Shown in pieces: positions 46,455 through 58,559 of a stretch of 64,000 bases of DNA. This DNA is from Artocarpus heterophyllus (lineage: Eukaryota > Streptophyta > Magnoliopsida > Rosales > Moraceae), in assembly GCA_025403435.1 (NCBI GenBank), contig CM046330.1, positions 27,190,037 to 27,254,036 of the forward strand. The letters are read 5' to 3'. Each line of letters begins with the position of its first letter. Position 1 is the first letter of the stretch. Under the pieces are notes generated by a model, which did no database searches, had not been told where the DNA came from, and saw nothing but the letters and a program-made list of their open reading frames with translations. A program made the position numbers and the translations under genes.

Positions 46455-49400
46455 TTACATAAGGGAACCAAGTCCCATTCTATCCACATGATCCCTAAAT
46501 TTTACTGGTGGCATGCCTTTAGTCAAGGGATCGGCAATCATCAATTCAGTGCTTATGTGTTCAATGACCACTGCTTTATTCTTAACACGCTCTCGTATGG
46601 CCAGATACTTAATGTCGATATGTTTGCTTCGACTACCGCTCTTGTTGTTTCTAGCCATAAAAACAGCAGCTGAATTGTCACAGAATATCTTCAACGGCCT
46701 AGAGATATAATCCATAATCTTAAGCCCAGAAATGAAACTCTTGATCCATACACCATGTGAGGTAGCCTCAAAACAGGATACAAACTCGGCCTCCATAGTG
46801 GAAGTAGCAGTCAAGGTTTGTTTGGCGCTCCTCCATGAAACAGCTCCACTAGCTAGCATGAAAATGTATCCGGAAGTTGATTTCCGTGAATCAATGCAGC
46901 CAGCAAAGTCAGAATCAGAGTAGCCAATGACTTCCAAGTTGTCAGTCCGTCTATACATAAGCATGTAGTCTTTGGTTCCTTGTAGGTACCTCATCACCTT
47001 CTTTGCAGCCTTCCAGTGGTCTAATCCTGGATCACTCTGATATCTGCCCAACATTTCTACAGTAAATGCAATGTCAGGTCTTGTGCAAACCTGAGCATAC
47101 ATAAGACTTCCAACAGCTGAAGCATATAGAATGTTGTGCATCTGTTCTCTTTCAAGGTCATTTTTCGGGCACTGATTCAAATTGAATCTGTCACCCTTCA
47201 CAATGGGAGCTATACTTGGTGAACAATTTTACATCCGAAATCTCTCCAAAACTTTGTTGATATAGGCTTCTTGAGACAGACCCAAAGTGCCTTTATATCT
47301 GTCTCTGTGTATCTTAATGCCTATAACGAATGATGCATCACCCATATCCTTCATGTCAAAGTTTTTAGAGAGGAATTGTTTTACCTCATGTAGCATACCC
47401 TTGTCATTGGTTGCAAGTAAAATGTCATCCACATATAGAACCAGGAAACAGATTTTACTCCCACTGACCTTCTGGTATATACATTGATCCATGATGTTCT
47501 CTACAAATCCAAATGAAGAGATGACATCATGAAATTTCAAATACCACTGACGGGAGGCCTGCTTTAACCCATATATGGATTTCTTAAGCTTACATACTAA
47601 CTGCTCACCATTACTAGAGGAGAATCCTTCTGGTTGTTTCATATAAACCTCTTCCTCTAGTTCACCATTGAGAAATGCCGTTTTCACATCCATCTGTTGT
47701 AACTCTAAGTCAAAATGAGCAACAAGTGCCAAGATGATACGGAGCGAATCTTTCTTAGATACAGGAGAAAAGGTCTCCTTGTAGTCGATTCCTTCTTTCT
47801 GAGTGAATCCTTTGGCGACGAGTCTTGTCTTATATCTTTCAATGTTGCCCAATGAGTCCTTTTTTATTTTATAGACCTATTTACACCCTATGGCTTTTGC
47901 ACCATCAGGTAACTCGACAAGATCTCAGACTCCATTGGATGCCATGGAATCCATCTCATCCTTCATTGCATCGTACCAAAGTTTCGATTCTCGGCAACTT
48001 ATGGCTTATGAAAATGTTTCGGGATCATTTTCGGCTCCAATGTTGTACTCCGATTCCTGTAGATACACAACATAATCACTAGTAATTGCCGATTTCCTTT
48101 CTCTAGTAGATCTCCTCAATGTTGGTTCAACATTTTCCTGAGGAATCTGTTGTCCAACTTGTTGCTCGATTGTTTCCGGTGGTTCTTGAGCAACTTAACC
48201 TTCTAGATTATTATCAGCAATTTGTGGAACCTCAATGATCGGTTGCACAACACTCGGTTGGACTATAGGAGTGCTATGAACTATGATCAACCTATCACTT
48301 GATGTAGATGGTTGAGCGTCAGTATGATCTCCTTCAGAAACTATGTTCCGAAATTGATCGCTCCCACTAATCAAGTCATTCTCAAGAAACTTGGCGTTCC
48401 TTGATTCCACAAATCTAGTGCTATGAGTTGGACAGTAGAATCTATATCCTTTGGACCTCTCGGCATATCCAACGAAATATCCGCTAATGGTCCTCGGATC
48501 TAGCTTCTTCTCTTGTGGGTTGTATACTCTTACTTCAGACGGACATCCCCAAACGCGTATATGTCGCAAACTCGGTTTCCAACCTTTCCATAACTCAAAT
48601 GGCGTCTTTGGGACAGCCTTAGTCGGAACCCGGTTCAATATATACACAGCCGTCTTAAGAGCTTCAGTCCACAAGGACTTAGGTAGGTTGGAGTTACTCT
48701 GCATACTCCTCACCATGTCCATTAATGTTCGGTTTCTTCTTTCTGCTACACCATTCTGATCCGGAGAACCAGGCATGGTGTATTGGGCAACTATCCCATG
48801 TTCTTGAAGAAACCTTGCAAATGGACCTTGAGCTTGTCCATCCTCAGTGTATCTACCATAATATTCTCCACCTCTATCTGTCCTCACGATCTTTATTTGC
48901 TTTTCGCATTGTTTCTCTACTTCAGCCTTGAAAACCTTAAAGGCGTCTAATGCTTCGTCCTTTGTATGAAGCAAGTAGAGATACATGTACCGTGAGTAAT
49001 CATCTATGAAAGAGATGAAGTATCTCGGACCATATGAGTCCATTACTGGACTACAAATATCTGAATGTATGATTTCTAATATTTCTGAACTCCTCTTGGC
49101 ACCTTTCTTAGACTTGTTGGTTAGCTTTCCCTTAATGCAACCCACACAAGTCTCGAAGTCAGTAAAATCCAAAGTACTAAGTACTCCGTCAGTCACTAAC
49201 CTCTTGATTCTCTCAATGGAGATATGTCCTAATCTCCGATGCCACAACATAGAGGAATCCTCATTTATAACACAACGTTTAATGCCAGATTGAACATGCA
49301 TAGCAGTATGATGTGGTTCATTTTGCAAGTTAATTGAGAAAAGACCATCAGACAAAATACCATTCCCAACAAGATCAGATTTATAAAATAAACTGAAACA

Positions 49401-50513
49401 TTTGTCTGAAAAAGTAAAGGAATATCCCAAATGTACAAGTCTGGAAACAGAAATCAAGTTCCTAGAAAAGTTTGGAACATAAAATGTCTTATCCAATTCC
49501 AAAGTAAAACCACTACTTAAAACTAAGGTGCATGTTCCGATGGCTTCCACATGTGAACGCATCTTATTTCCTGAAGAGATGCTAAGCTCACTTCCCAGTG
49601 GCTTCCTTAGTTTTCGCATACCCTGCAAGGTATTCGAAACATGGATTGTAGATCCAGAATCAATCCACCATGTGTTATAAACAACATCAATCATATTAGA
49701 TTCATAACAAACCAATGAGATTGAATTACCTTTCTTCTCAAGCCAACTCTGAAATTTTGTGCAATCCTTCTTCATGTGTCCCTTCTTTTTACAGAAGAAA
49801 CACTTGGATTCCTTCTTAATGACAGCTTTGGGAGGCATTTTACTCTTCCCTTTGTCCTTGGCCTGATGTTGGTCTTGATTCTGATTCTTTCCTTTCGTGG
49901 TTGTAAGTGTAGTTTCACCCATTTCCATTACAAGCCGCCCCTCTTCCTGAGTACACATGGTCAGAAGTTCATTTATTGACCATTTGTCCTTATGTGCATT
50001 GTAGGAAATCTTAAAGGGCCCATATTGTTTTGGTAGGGTGTTCAGAATGTAGTGCACCAGGAAAGATTCAGACATATCCACCTCAAGGTTCTTTAATTGA
50101 GCCGCTATGTCCCTCATCTCCATGATGTGCTCACGCACACCTCTCACACTGGTGAGCCTTAAGGATGAGAACCTCATGATTAGGGTGCTGGCAAGTGCCT
50201 TATCTGAAGTTTCAAATTGCTCATCAATGGCTTTCAGTAATGCCCGGACCTTGTCATACTGTTCGACGGAACCACGTATACTAGCAGAGATTTTGGTCTT
50301 TATGAACATGACGCTAAGGCGATTAGATCGCTCCCAACGTTCATAAAGAGCAATCTCATCCTGAGTGCTGGTATCAGTAATTACGGGCTCGTCTTTCCTT
50401 ATAGCATAATCAATGTCCATCCACCCTAAGTGAAGGAGTATTCTCTCCTTCCAGACCTTGTAGTTATCCCCTTTCAGCTCAGGGATATCACATCGTACAT
50501 CAGAGAAATTCAC
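46455..50513 (-). pseudogene. Copia C gag-pol, one frame with five nonsense codons
   Basis: From the ATG at 50513, 772 codons are open. In order they hold UBN2-type gag, a zinc knuckle CFFCKKKGHMKKDC, protease with active site WWIDSGST, the integrase HHCC region (HRRLGH...CVGC) and the integrase core (SDICSP, FIDDYSR, RTDRGGEY, PDQNGVAERRN). In-frame stops follow at 48195-48197, 48006-48008, 47925-47927, 47877-47879 and 47229-47231. Between them reverse transcriptase is clear (ETFSPV, QMDVKTAFLNG, KQPEGF, KSIYGLKQA, LVLYVDDIL), then RNase H (CTRPDIAF, YSDSDFAG, STMEAEF, CDNSAA, ADPLTKG) to 46455. The frame is unbroken by indels. Intact elements make a polyprotein for packaging, reverse transcription and integration; this copy cannot do so alone. 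Confidence 0.93.
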
Positions 50514-50629
50514 AGGTTGTATGACTGCATAATTAAAATAAACATGCTTATGATCAAAATATCGAGGCTATTAAACATAAATCATGCTTTACCAATGTAA
50601 ATCATGCATAATATCATGAATCTATGACA

Positions 50630-50916
50630 TAAAACTTGCCTGTGGGCTAGAGTTTTAATTCAATTAGATTCATTTAATTGTATGATAAAACTATCAAATT
50701 ATGTTCCCTTTTCTAATCCCTGTGGGTAAATCAGAAAATATAATTTGATATTTTATCCTAATCAGTTATATCAATATAATAAAAATTCCTGTGGGATAAA
50801 ATTTATTATATTAAGTACAACTAATTACAATAAATGTCCTTTACCCAAATGTGATCCTAAACAAATTAATATATAATTTTACATAATTAGAGTTGCTGTG
50901 GCTAAGCTCCAATTAT
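50630..50916 (-). other. Copia C leader: four AT-rich hairpins with a shared loop
   Basis: CCTGTGGG occurs at 50639, 50719 and 50788, and GCTGTGGC at 50895. Each lies in the loop between inverted arms: 50630-50636/50651-50657 (7 bp), 50692-50702/50740-50750 (11 bp), 50773-50783/50802-50812 (11 bp) and 50883-50894/50904-50916 (imperfect). In the element's transcript the loops read CCCACAGG three times and GCCACAGC once. The segment lies between the gag ATG and the primer site. Confidence 0.75.
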
Positions 50917-51208
50917 TAAAAAATTATATGGATCACTTAGACATTTTATTTTGTTCACAATTATTCATGAAAATTGCATGTTCTCTAGGCAATATAATAA
51001 TTATGAACGAAATCATAATTTGTGCTAAATGAGTTAATTAACTTAATAACATGCATAATATAACTCAAAACAATGCATATAACAAATACTTGGCACATAA
51101 TGCTTAAATTAAATTTCCCATGAAATTATTGCAAGAATTATGTGCATATCCAAAAACCAAAATTAATTTTTTTTTTTTTTTTTTTTCGGAATTTTTTTTT
51201 TTTCGCCA

Positions 51209-51380
51209 AAACGGCGTCGTTTCATTTAAGAAGGGGGGGGGGGGGGGGGGGTCCCTTAAACGGCGTCGTTTCGCTGAAGAAGGGGGGTCTCCAAAAACGG
51301 CGTCGTTTTGCTGAAGGAGATTCTCGCCCCCGCTAAAAACGACGGGTCGTTTTGCTGCCGAATGCAAAACGACATGTCGT
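51209..51380. repeat. AAACGGCGTCGTTT palindromes and a G-run in the copia C leader
   Basis: AAACGGCGTCGTTT occurs at 51209, 51258 and 51295, with variants AAACGACGGGTCGTTT at 51337 and AAACGACATGTCGT at 51367. A run of 19 G (51233-51251) lies between the first two; its length may be unreliable. Confidence 0.8.
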
Positions 51381-51809
51381 ATGGGTCGTCTTCAACCTCC
51401 AGCCGGGTCGTTCTGACCCGGCTGCGACCCGCGGACCCGTCGAAAAACCCGACGGTTTCTCTCCCCTCCGACGTCAATTTCAGGCGTTCCAAATCCCAAA
51501 ATGCTCAGAAATCAATAATATGATGATTTATGAATTCAAAATACATAATTAACCAAGTATTCATATTGATCAATATATGCTTTTCACGGCCAAAAATCCG
51601 GCATGCACAGACCGGAAAAACATGTAGAATTCCTCGGTTTTTCATCATAAAACATCAAGAAAACATTAACCCAATGGTTTTATAGCAGTAACATTGAAAA
51701 AATATCAAGGAAAAACAAAGTCCAATTCACGGTACAAAAACCGTGGGAAAACAGAATTTTCGTTCAAAATTTGAACACCAAGGCAGAGGTATAAGGCTCT
51801 GATACCAAA

Positions 51810-52125
51810 TGTTAGTTGGTTGGGCAATTAATAACAACCATAAAATACAGAAAACGGAAGCGTATTGGATCGAATTCAATACCTCCAGTCATTGTGTTTA
51901 ATGCTCTGTTTTCCACCGAATTTGCACACTGTGTTCCTCCGTGAAAATATTGTTTTCTGGGCACTCACAATTCTCACTTGATGGTGTAGTTTTTTGTTGT
52001 TACGAAAAGTATGCCCAGGGACCAGAGAATTTAATACCGTGCCCAGGGACAGTTGAATCTCACGTGGGCCAAATCCGTATCACGTGGGCAGCACATATCA
52101 CGTGGGCAACACGAATTTTTTAACA
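51810..52125 (-). repeat. 5' LTR of copia C, with three G-boxes
   Basis: TGTTAG...TTAACA next to the primer site. CACGTGGG at 52061, 52081 and 52099, near the start of U3 in the element's direction. It lacks the MYB-like palindromic block of the other LTR and has GCCCAGGG instead (near 52040). Confidence 0.9.
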
Positions 52126-52130
52126 GTCGC

Positions 52131-52899
52131 TAGACCCCTTCACGTAGCAGCGGCCGCTATTAAATTTACATATATCTTTGATTGTCTATTTCGAAGTTTT
52201 TGCTTAAAAATTAAAATGGTTTCATAAAGCGAATGAACATGATTATATGAGAGTTTTCAAAAGGATAACAAGTGAAGGAAACTAATGATATGACTTGACT
52301 TGATGACAGATTAATAATATTATTAGAATTGTCTGTAAGAACATTTAAATAGACATATTGAAGCAACAATTATCAAAATAAAAAGAAAGAGGTACGTGTA
52401 TTATTAAAAATTAATAAACTTGCTTCATTTCATGCCTTAAAAGTCCTATTGCGTGGTAAGAAAAAAGTGTAGCTCGAGCTAACAAATTCTTTTGCGTCTT
52501 GAAATTTTCTCCGCCATCTCTCCTGGTGCAAATTGGAGAAATTTATTAAAAATTGTACAACAGTAATAAGATTGGCCAAAAACATTGTGTGCAAGAGGTC
52601 TATGTTAAAACTTGTACAGCAGTAAGATTTGGCGATCTTGACTTTGAATTCTTAGTGCGTACCATATATATCAGCCTTGAATTCGATAAATAACAATTCA
52701 ATAGCTAAAAACAGAGAGAGAAAATAATGGGAATACATGATTTTCTGTTTTTTAAAGGAAAGTTTTTGTAACCTGTTGACGCTACTCAAAATGTTATGAT
52801 TAACGTCCACTCTACGCTAATATCCTTTTCTTCTGCCTTTTGGTGGATAATAAGAAGATAGAATAACATAACAGCAATAAGGAAGACATAAATTACAGT

Positions 52900-52952
<53 letters not shown>

Positions 52953-53428
52953 GTCTTCTATAAAAGTGGGGAAATCTCCCCACCTAATCTTAACCATTCA
53001 TAACGCCGACATGGCAACATAAAGCAGATCCTACGGTAAAGATTGTTAAGGGTATTTTAGGGTTATGAACGGTAGGGCAAAATTTATTAACCGGCATGCA
53101 CCGGTTGGAGAAGGTGGTTCTAGAAGGAAAAAAAAAACATATTTGCATGATGATGCTCCATAAGAAGCAGAGACTATCTTTGGGCCAACACATATAATTG
53201 GACCAGCATATTAGCTATAGTTAGGCCAGCATATCTTGAGCAGCCATGCATGAGAATAACAAAATTAGAATTGAAAATGATGTTTTTTTTTTTTTTTTTT
53301 TTTTAACTAGGAAAATATGTATTTAATGATTTCTTTTGATACTATTGGAAAAGCATACGCCGTGTTAAATAACATGATGAAATTCATTATTTTATGATAA
53401 CACAGGCCTTGTGGTTGAATCTCATAAA
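52131..53428. other. Intergenic DNA with a (TA)n microsatellite
   Basis: A pure TA repeat covers about 52903-52949. 'gtggggaaatctccccac' (52965-52982) is a near-perfect palindrome that may mark the end of a small element. No gene. Confidence 0.5.
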
Positions 53429-53550
53429 TTTTTTTTTTTATACAAAAGGAGGGGGAAATACTACTATTTTTAAGTGGAACTTAGAGTGACTCGAATTCTC
53501 AGTCTATGGTTGGTACGTAGAGACTTATAATTAACCAGATTGCCCTCACT
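53429..53550 (-). mobile_element. SINE-like relic, minus strand
   Basis: On the minus strand an A-box-like TCTGGTTAATTATAAG (53527-53542) precedes the B box GAATTCGAGTC (53488-53498). A body and A-tail, seen as the T-run 53429-53439, follow. Confidence 0.45.
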
Positions 53551-53574
53551 CGTTTAAAATTCGTTTTGTATAAC

Positions 53575-53760
53575 ATTATATTTGAGGAATTTTCATAAAC
53601 ACTATCTTTTAATATTTTATTTTTATAAATGCTATACATGTTTATTTGTAGCATAATTTAGCACGTAATATAAATGATAATGTGGTATAAACTTTTCTAA
53701 GTGTACTATAAATAAACACAACTTTTAAAAATGTGACACTAACATGTAATTTTCTCTTAT
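53575..53760. repeat. Dispersed repeat, uninterrupted copy
   Basis: 'gttatacatgtttrwatgtarcayaa' and 'aaaagtgtgacaytaacatgtaattttctc' blocks match 58560-58930. There the same repeat is split by a MITE. Confidence 0.6.
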
Positions 53761-55029
53761 ATTTGCAAGATGCTAGATGTTGGCGGGTCACCGAATAAGT
53801 CCAAGTCCGCCACTAGTTTTAGGATGGTCTGGTCTGAGATTGACCTCAACCCATCTTGCTTCCGTGATTTCTTGAAAGCACGTCCCCTAAATAACGCCCG
53901 AGAAGGGTAAAAAGGGAAAAACATGTGTAATATTCAAATTACAAGATCTACGAGACTGTAATATGAGCAAAGCCTTATTAGATTTGAGAAAGTTTCAGAT
54001 TCTTTATAGAGATAGGGTCAAAGATCTTGTTAGAATCGAAAAAACCATTTAAATGAGAGATCAACTTTACAATATATAAAATTTAAATTACTCGTTAAAG
54101 ATCAGGTAACAACTGACTTAGTAAACTATAACTATATGTCAGCTCTACAAGACAGCCTTAAGTTCAATTCTTGGTACAAACCTTAGCGTTAGCTTTGGAA
54201 TCAGTTTTCTCATGGTAAAACCTCTTTTCCTTTAAAAAATTTCAGTAGACGTAACCTTTAATTGAAAAAAAAAATTAACAGTAATAAAAAACCTTTAGTT
54301 GTAAAAAAAAATCGTAAAAGAAAAAACTTTAATTGTAAAACATGATGGTTCCACCTGTAGACCCACAGTTTCATTTTAGGGGAAAATTTCCTCATTTAGT
54401 TTTCATACGTTGGATGGATGGGTTTTACAATCAAACGGTGTTGGTTAGAGAGAGGCAAAATATTTTGGCAACCGGGTGGTAACCATTTTTTGAACAAAAA
54501 ATTAAAAAGAAAAAAATAGCACGTAAAAAATTGTCATGACTAGGACTTTGCCAGAACATATGAAGGGCTCACCAAACCAGTGCAATTTCCTGGAATGGAC
54601 CCAACCTGATCACCCGTTGACATATTTTTTCCCCCTCTAATATCGGCATGCTCTTGATCCTTTTTTATCGTTTCTTGGCACAATTTGTTTTTTTAAAGGT
54701 ACGTTACATATATACTTGATATTAAAGGTCAATTTGACAAATATCACTTCTATGATACTGTTTTGTAATTTTACAATTTTTATAAGAAAATTTGACATAT
54801 AACACTTCCAATGAATATAAAGACACTATTATTTCTAAGTATTTTGCATTAGGGTTAAACAAATATATATTATCTAAGAGTATTTTGATCTTTTTAGGTA
54901 TAAGAAATGACATAGATCAAAGAAACGAGAAAAAAAATAATTGAACATGGTAGCAAAAAAATGATGTGTCCCCTAATCTACTCCAATATTAAAGTACCAA
55001 ATATAAAATAAAAATAAAAAACCACTAAG
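53761..55029. other. Intergenic DNA, possible SINE relic at 54105-54240
   Basis: 'gacttagtaaactata' (54115) and 'agttcaattc' (54161-54170) are spaced like A and B boxes, but the tail is decayed. Otherwise nothing is recognised. Confidence 0.3.
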
Positions 55030-56914
55030 TTGGAATATAAATTTAAAAAATAAAATACTGTAAATAGTGGCAATACTAGAATATTTTCAAACAAAATGCT
55101 TACCATGGAAACCTTCTAAAAAGCAGAAAATTACACTTTATAACAAAATTTGATATGGTTCTCTATCTCATAAAATATAGGAAATTAAAGATATTAATGT
55201 TGTCAATAGTATGACAATTAATTGAGTAAATTACATTATTGGAGTTTGAACTATTCGCTTCCGTGTAATGCACCACATTCTTTCAATCTTAACAAGATGT
55301 ACCTGACTTTGAAATTATTGACAATTAAAGTCCAAATAGCTACTTTTAATTTCTATTCAATACTCTTCTCCTCATGTCGAGCTTTAATTTTTTCTTAAAA
55401 TGAATAGTTTGCACCTTAAAAAAAAAAAAAAAAAACTCATGTGTGAATGATCAAAATCGTCTATGTCTTGGTTGAATGTCTAGGAGGGACACCTAAACAT
55501 GACCCTAAGGGATGTACGACATGTTCGAACTGACACTGGTAAATGTCCCAAAGGGACATGTAGAGCTGTCTTAATGAGACATGCAACACGTCCTCAAGGG
55601 ACTCAAAAAATGTCCCAGAGGGAAATGTAGACATGTCCTATGACATTTCTCCAAGGGATGTGAAAAATGTTTTGGAGGGACATACTAAAAATGTCTAGGA
55701 GGGACATGCGGACATGGCGGTGAGACATGTGACATGTCTTTGAGGGACACAAAAAATGTGATAGAGGGGCACCTAAAAAATGTCGCGAAGGGACATGTGG
55801 ACATCGCCTTGAGTGACACGAAAGATGTCCTGGAGACATTCTCTAAGTTTGTGGCATAAAAACTTTTAACATTTTGTGGTATAAATTAAATTGAGTTTAA
55901 AAAAGTAGCATGTATGTGAATTGCCCATATAAAATTGCAAGCGATTATTTGGAATATACATTAAAAAATATATATATTGTAAATAGTGGCGGTGCGAGAA
56001 TATTTTCAAACAAAATGCTTACCTTGGAAACCTTTTTAAAAAATAGAAAATTACACTTTATAACAAAATTTCATGTGGTTATCTATCTCATAAAATACAA
56101 GAAATTAAAGATATTAATGTTGTCAATAGTATGACAATCAATATAGTAAATTACTCTATTGTAGTTTTAACTATTTGCTTCTTGTATAATGTACTCTATT
56201 TTTTCAATTTTAGCAAAATGCACCTGATCTTGAAATTATTGTCCATTAAAGTCCAATACCTATTTTTAATTTCCGTTCAATACTCTTCTCCATGTGTCAA
56301 GCTTTATTTTTTTTCCTTAAAATGATGAGCTTTGACCTTAAAAAAAATCATATGTGAATGACCAAAACCGTCTATGTCTTGGTTGAATGTCCAAAAGGAC
56401 ACCTAAAAATGACTCTAAGGGACATACAAGATGTTCGGACAGACACTAGTAAATATCCCAGAGGGACATGCAAACATGTCTCAGTGGGACATACAACATG
56501 TTCCCGAGGGGTGCAAAAAATTTCCTTGAGGGGACATGTCCTCGAGGGACGCAAAAAATGTCTCGGAGTGACATGCATAAAATGTCTAGAGGGACATGCA
56601 TACAACTCCTTAAAGGATGCAAAAAGTCCCGGAGGGACATGTAGACATGTCCCAATAAAACATACGGACATGTTGGTAGGACATGTGACGTGTCCTCAAG
56701 GGACACAAAATGTCATAGAGAAGCACGTGAAAAATGTCTCGAAGAGACATATGAACAAGTCCTCAAGGGACACGAAAAATGTCTCGAAGACATGCTCCAA
56801 ATTTATGGTATAAAAACCTTTAACATTTTATAACATATATAAAAATTGAGTTTAAAAAAATAGCATTTGCATGAATTGCCCATATAAAATTGCAGGTCAT
56901 TATTTAGAAGCTGA
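55030..56914. repeat. 915-bp tandem duplication with a GGGACATG minisatellite
   Basis: Two units, about 55030-55948 and 55949-56914, share anchors 'caaaatgcttacc' (55092 and 56011) and 'tctatgtcttggttgaatgtc' (55460 and 56371). Each contains about 350-450 bp of imperfect GGGACATG/ACATGTCC repeats at roughly 30-45 bp intervals (55480-55845, 56385-56800). Open frames here (for example 56358-56813) are products of the repeat and not called as genes. Confidence 0.8.
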
Positions 56915-58559
56915 TTTCTTAAACGCCAGATGCTTTTTCGGCCCATTACTAGAGCAGCAAAAGGTCATCCAAAATAAATAAAACGATAAGAAGGTTGTTA
57001 CAACATAATAAAGGCATTACTTTCTACAGATTCCATGTCACCTTTCATCTCCCTTGTATTACTTACACTACACAAATAAAAAATAATTTCAACATTGCAT
57101 ATGACATGATTGATCCTTATAAAATTACTCTTACACCCCAACTTTCTAACTTCAACAATTGTATTGATTAAAATGTTGCAGTTAAATTACCAAATAGCCC
57201 CTCAAAACATAAGAAACTCGAACACACGGGGCTGTAGAAAAGTAATATGGGGGGCTGTAGAAAACGCCATACAGATATATATATATATAGTGCGTTTCTG
57301 TCATTCGTAGCTGCATTTTTGTCGGTTGTTGTTTTCACATAAATTTAGTGGGCCCATCAATGACTTGTAAAGAGTTTGTAGGATAGCTACCTTAAGTCTA
57401 ACACAAGTTCAAAACTAATTATCTATGAGTTAAATTAACATAATCTTGAATTATCTACAAATTGATAATGAAAAGAATTTTTTATCTCAATATAATTATA
57501 ATCAACTATTCATAAAATTATAAACCCTTAATTTTATATGTAGTATATATTTTAAACTAGATCTCACTGTTTTGATAGCAATAAAGTTATAACCTTATAG
57601 AATTAAATATGATTATTCATTAATAATTTTATAAGGGCGTGTACCAACTTATAAAATCACAAAAGTGATTGTTTAATTAGCCTCACACAATATAAAGAAT
57701 AAGAAAAACAAAAATAACTCTTTGCCTATCTTTTAGTATTAATATCAAAGAAAATAAATACCAAATTTATTTAAATACCTTTCAAATTCACATGTTATAA
57801 TTTAATGATTATATAATTTTTAAAAAAGATATTTTTAGTAATTAAATAATAAGCCATTTTTCAGTTTAGTAAATGTTAAAAAAAGAAATTAGATTGTTTC
57901 TCATTACACAATATAATAGACAAGTAAACATTTAAAAATTTTCTTATCACTTTAATTGACTTTCAAATCTTTTTATCTTTTTTATTATGCACATTTTTTA
58001 TGTTTTTGGTAAACATGTCCTAATTTTTTTTTTTAATTCTTTTTGTTTTTCGTCTACCTTCAACTCCTATTCAATGTTTGTGTGCAATGGCTGAATAGGG
58101 GCACGTATTGATTTTTTTCCATTGATTTTTAAAAAATTTTGGTTGCATTCTTGTTTTGTATAAAAAATTATAATTGTACCTACTTAAAAATTGAAATATA
58201 TCATTATGTCCCTATTTTTTTAGAAAAATTATGATTTGTGTCTTAACTTGATAATTAAAACACATAACTATATTTGTATGCAGTAAAACTTATCAACAAT
58301 TTTTATATAGTGCCTTCACTTATAAAAATTTCTGGCTCCACCATGGTTTGTGTAGGACACATCATTAGAAATGTTCCATACAGCACATCATTAAAAATAG
58401 AAAAAGAAAAAAAAAAGAAAAAGTTTTGTACAAAACAACCATAATACAAGAAGTTGAAAAATTCAGCCGGCACAGCTACACTTTTTTGGGCCAACTTTGT
58501 CTTCTCTGTGCATATGAAAATGGGCTTACCCACTAGAGATCCATTGTAAATAATAGAGA
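56915..58559. other. Intergenic DNA
   Basis: AT-rich, no supported gene, RNA or element boundary. Confidence 0.4.

Larger units (their letters stand above)
45832..52125 (-). mobile_element. Complete copia retrotransposon C
   Basis: Flanked by the 5-bp duplication GTCGC (45827-45831 and 52126-52130). LTRs are 45832-46178 (3' LTR, 347 bp) and 51810-52125 (5' LTR, 316 bp). The primer site TGGTATCAGAGCC (initiator tRNA-Met) lies at 51795-51807 on the minus strand, and a polypurine tract AAGTGGGAGAA directly precedes the 3' LTR. The LTRs differ by a few transitions, small indels and one replaced block, so insertion is fairly recent. Gag-pol is one frame with five stops. The 1.3-kb leader holds hairpins and palindromes. 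Confidence 0.95.

Noticed and set aside
56358..56813. 151-codon open frame and antisense frames
   Set aside because: Produced by the GGGACATG minisatellite; amino-acid repeats mirror the DNA repeat.
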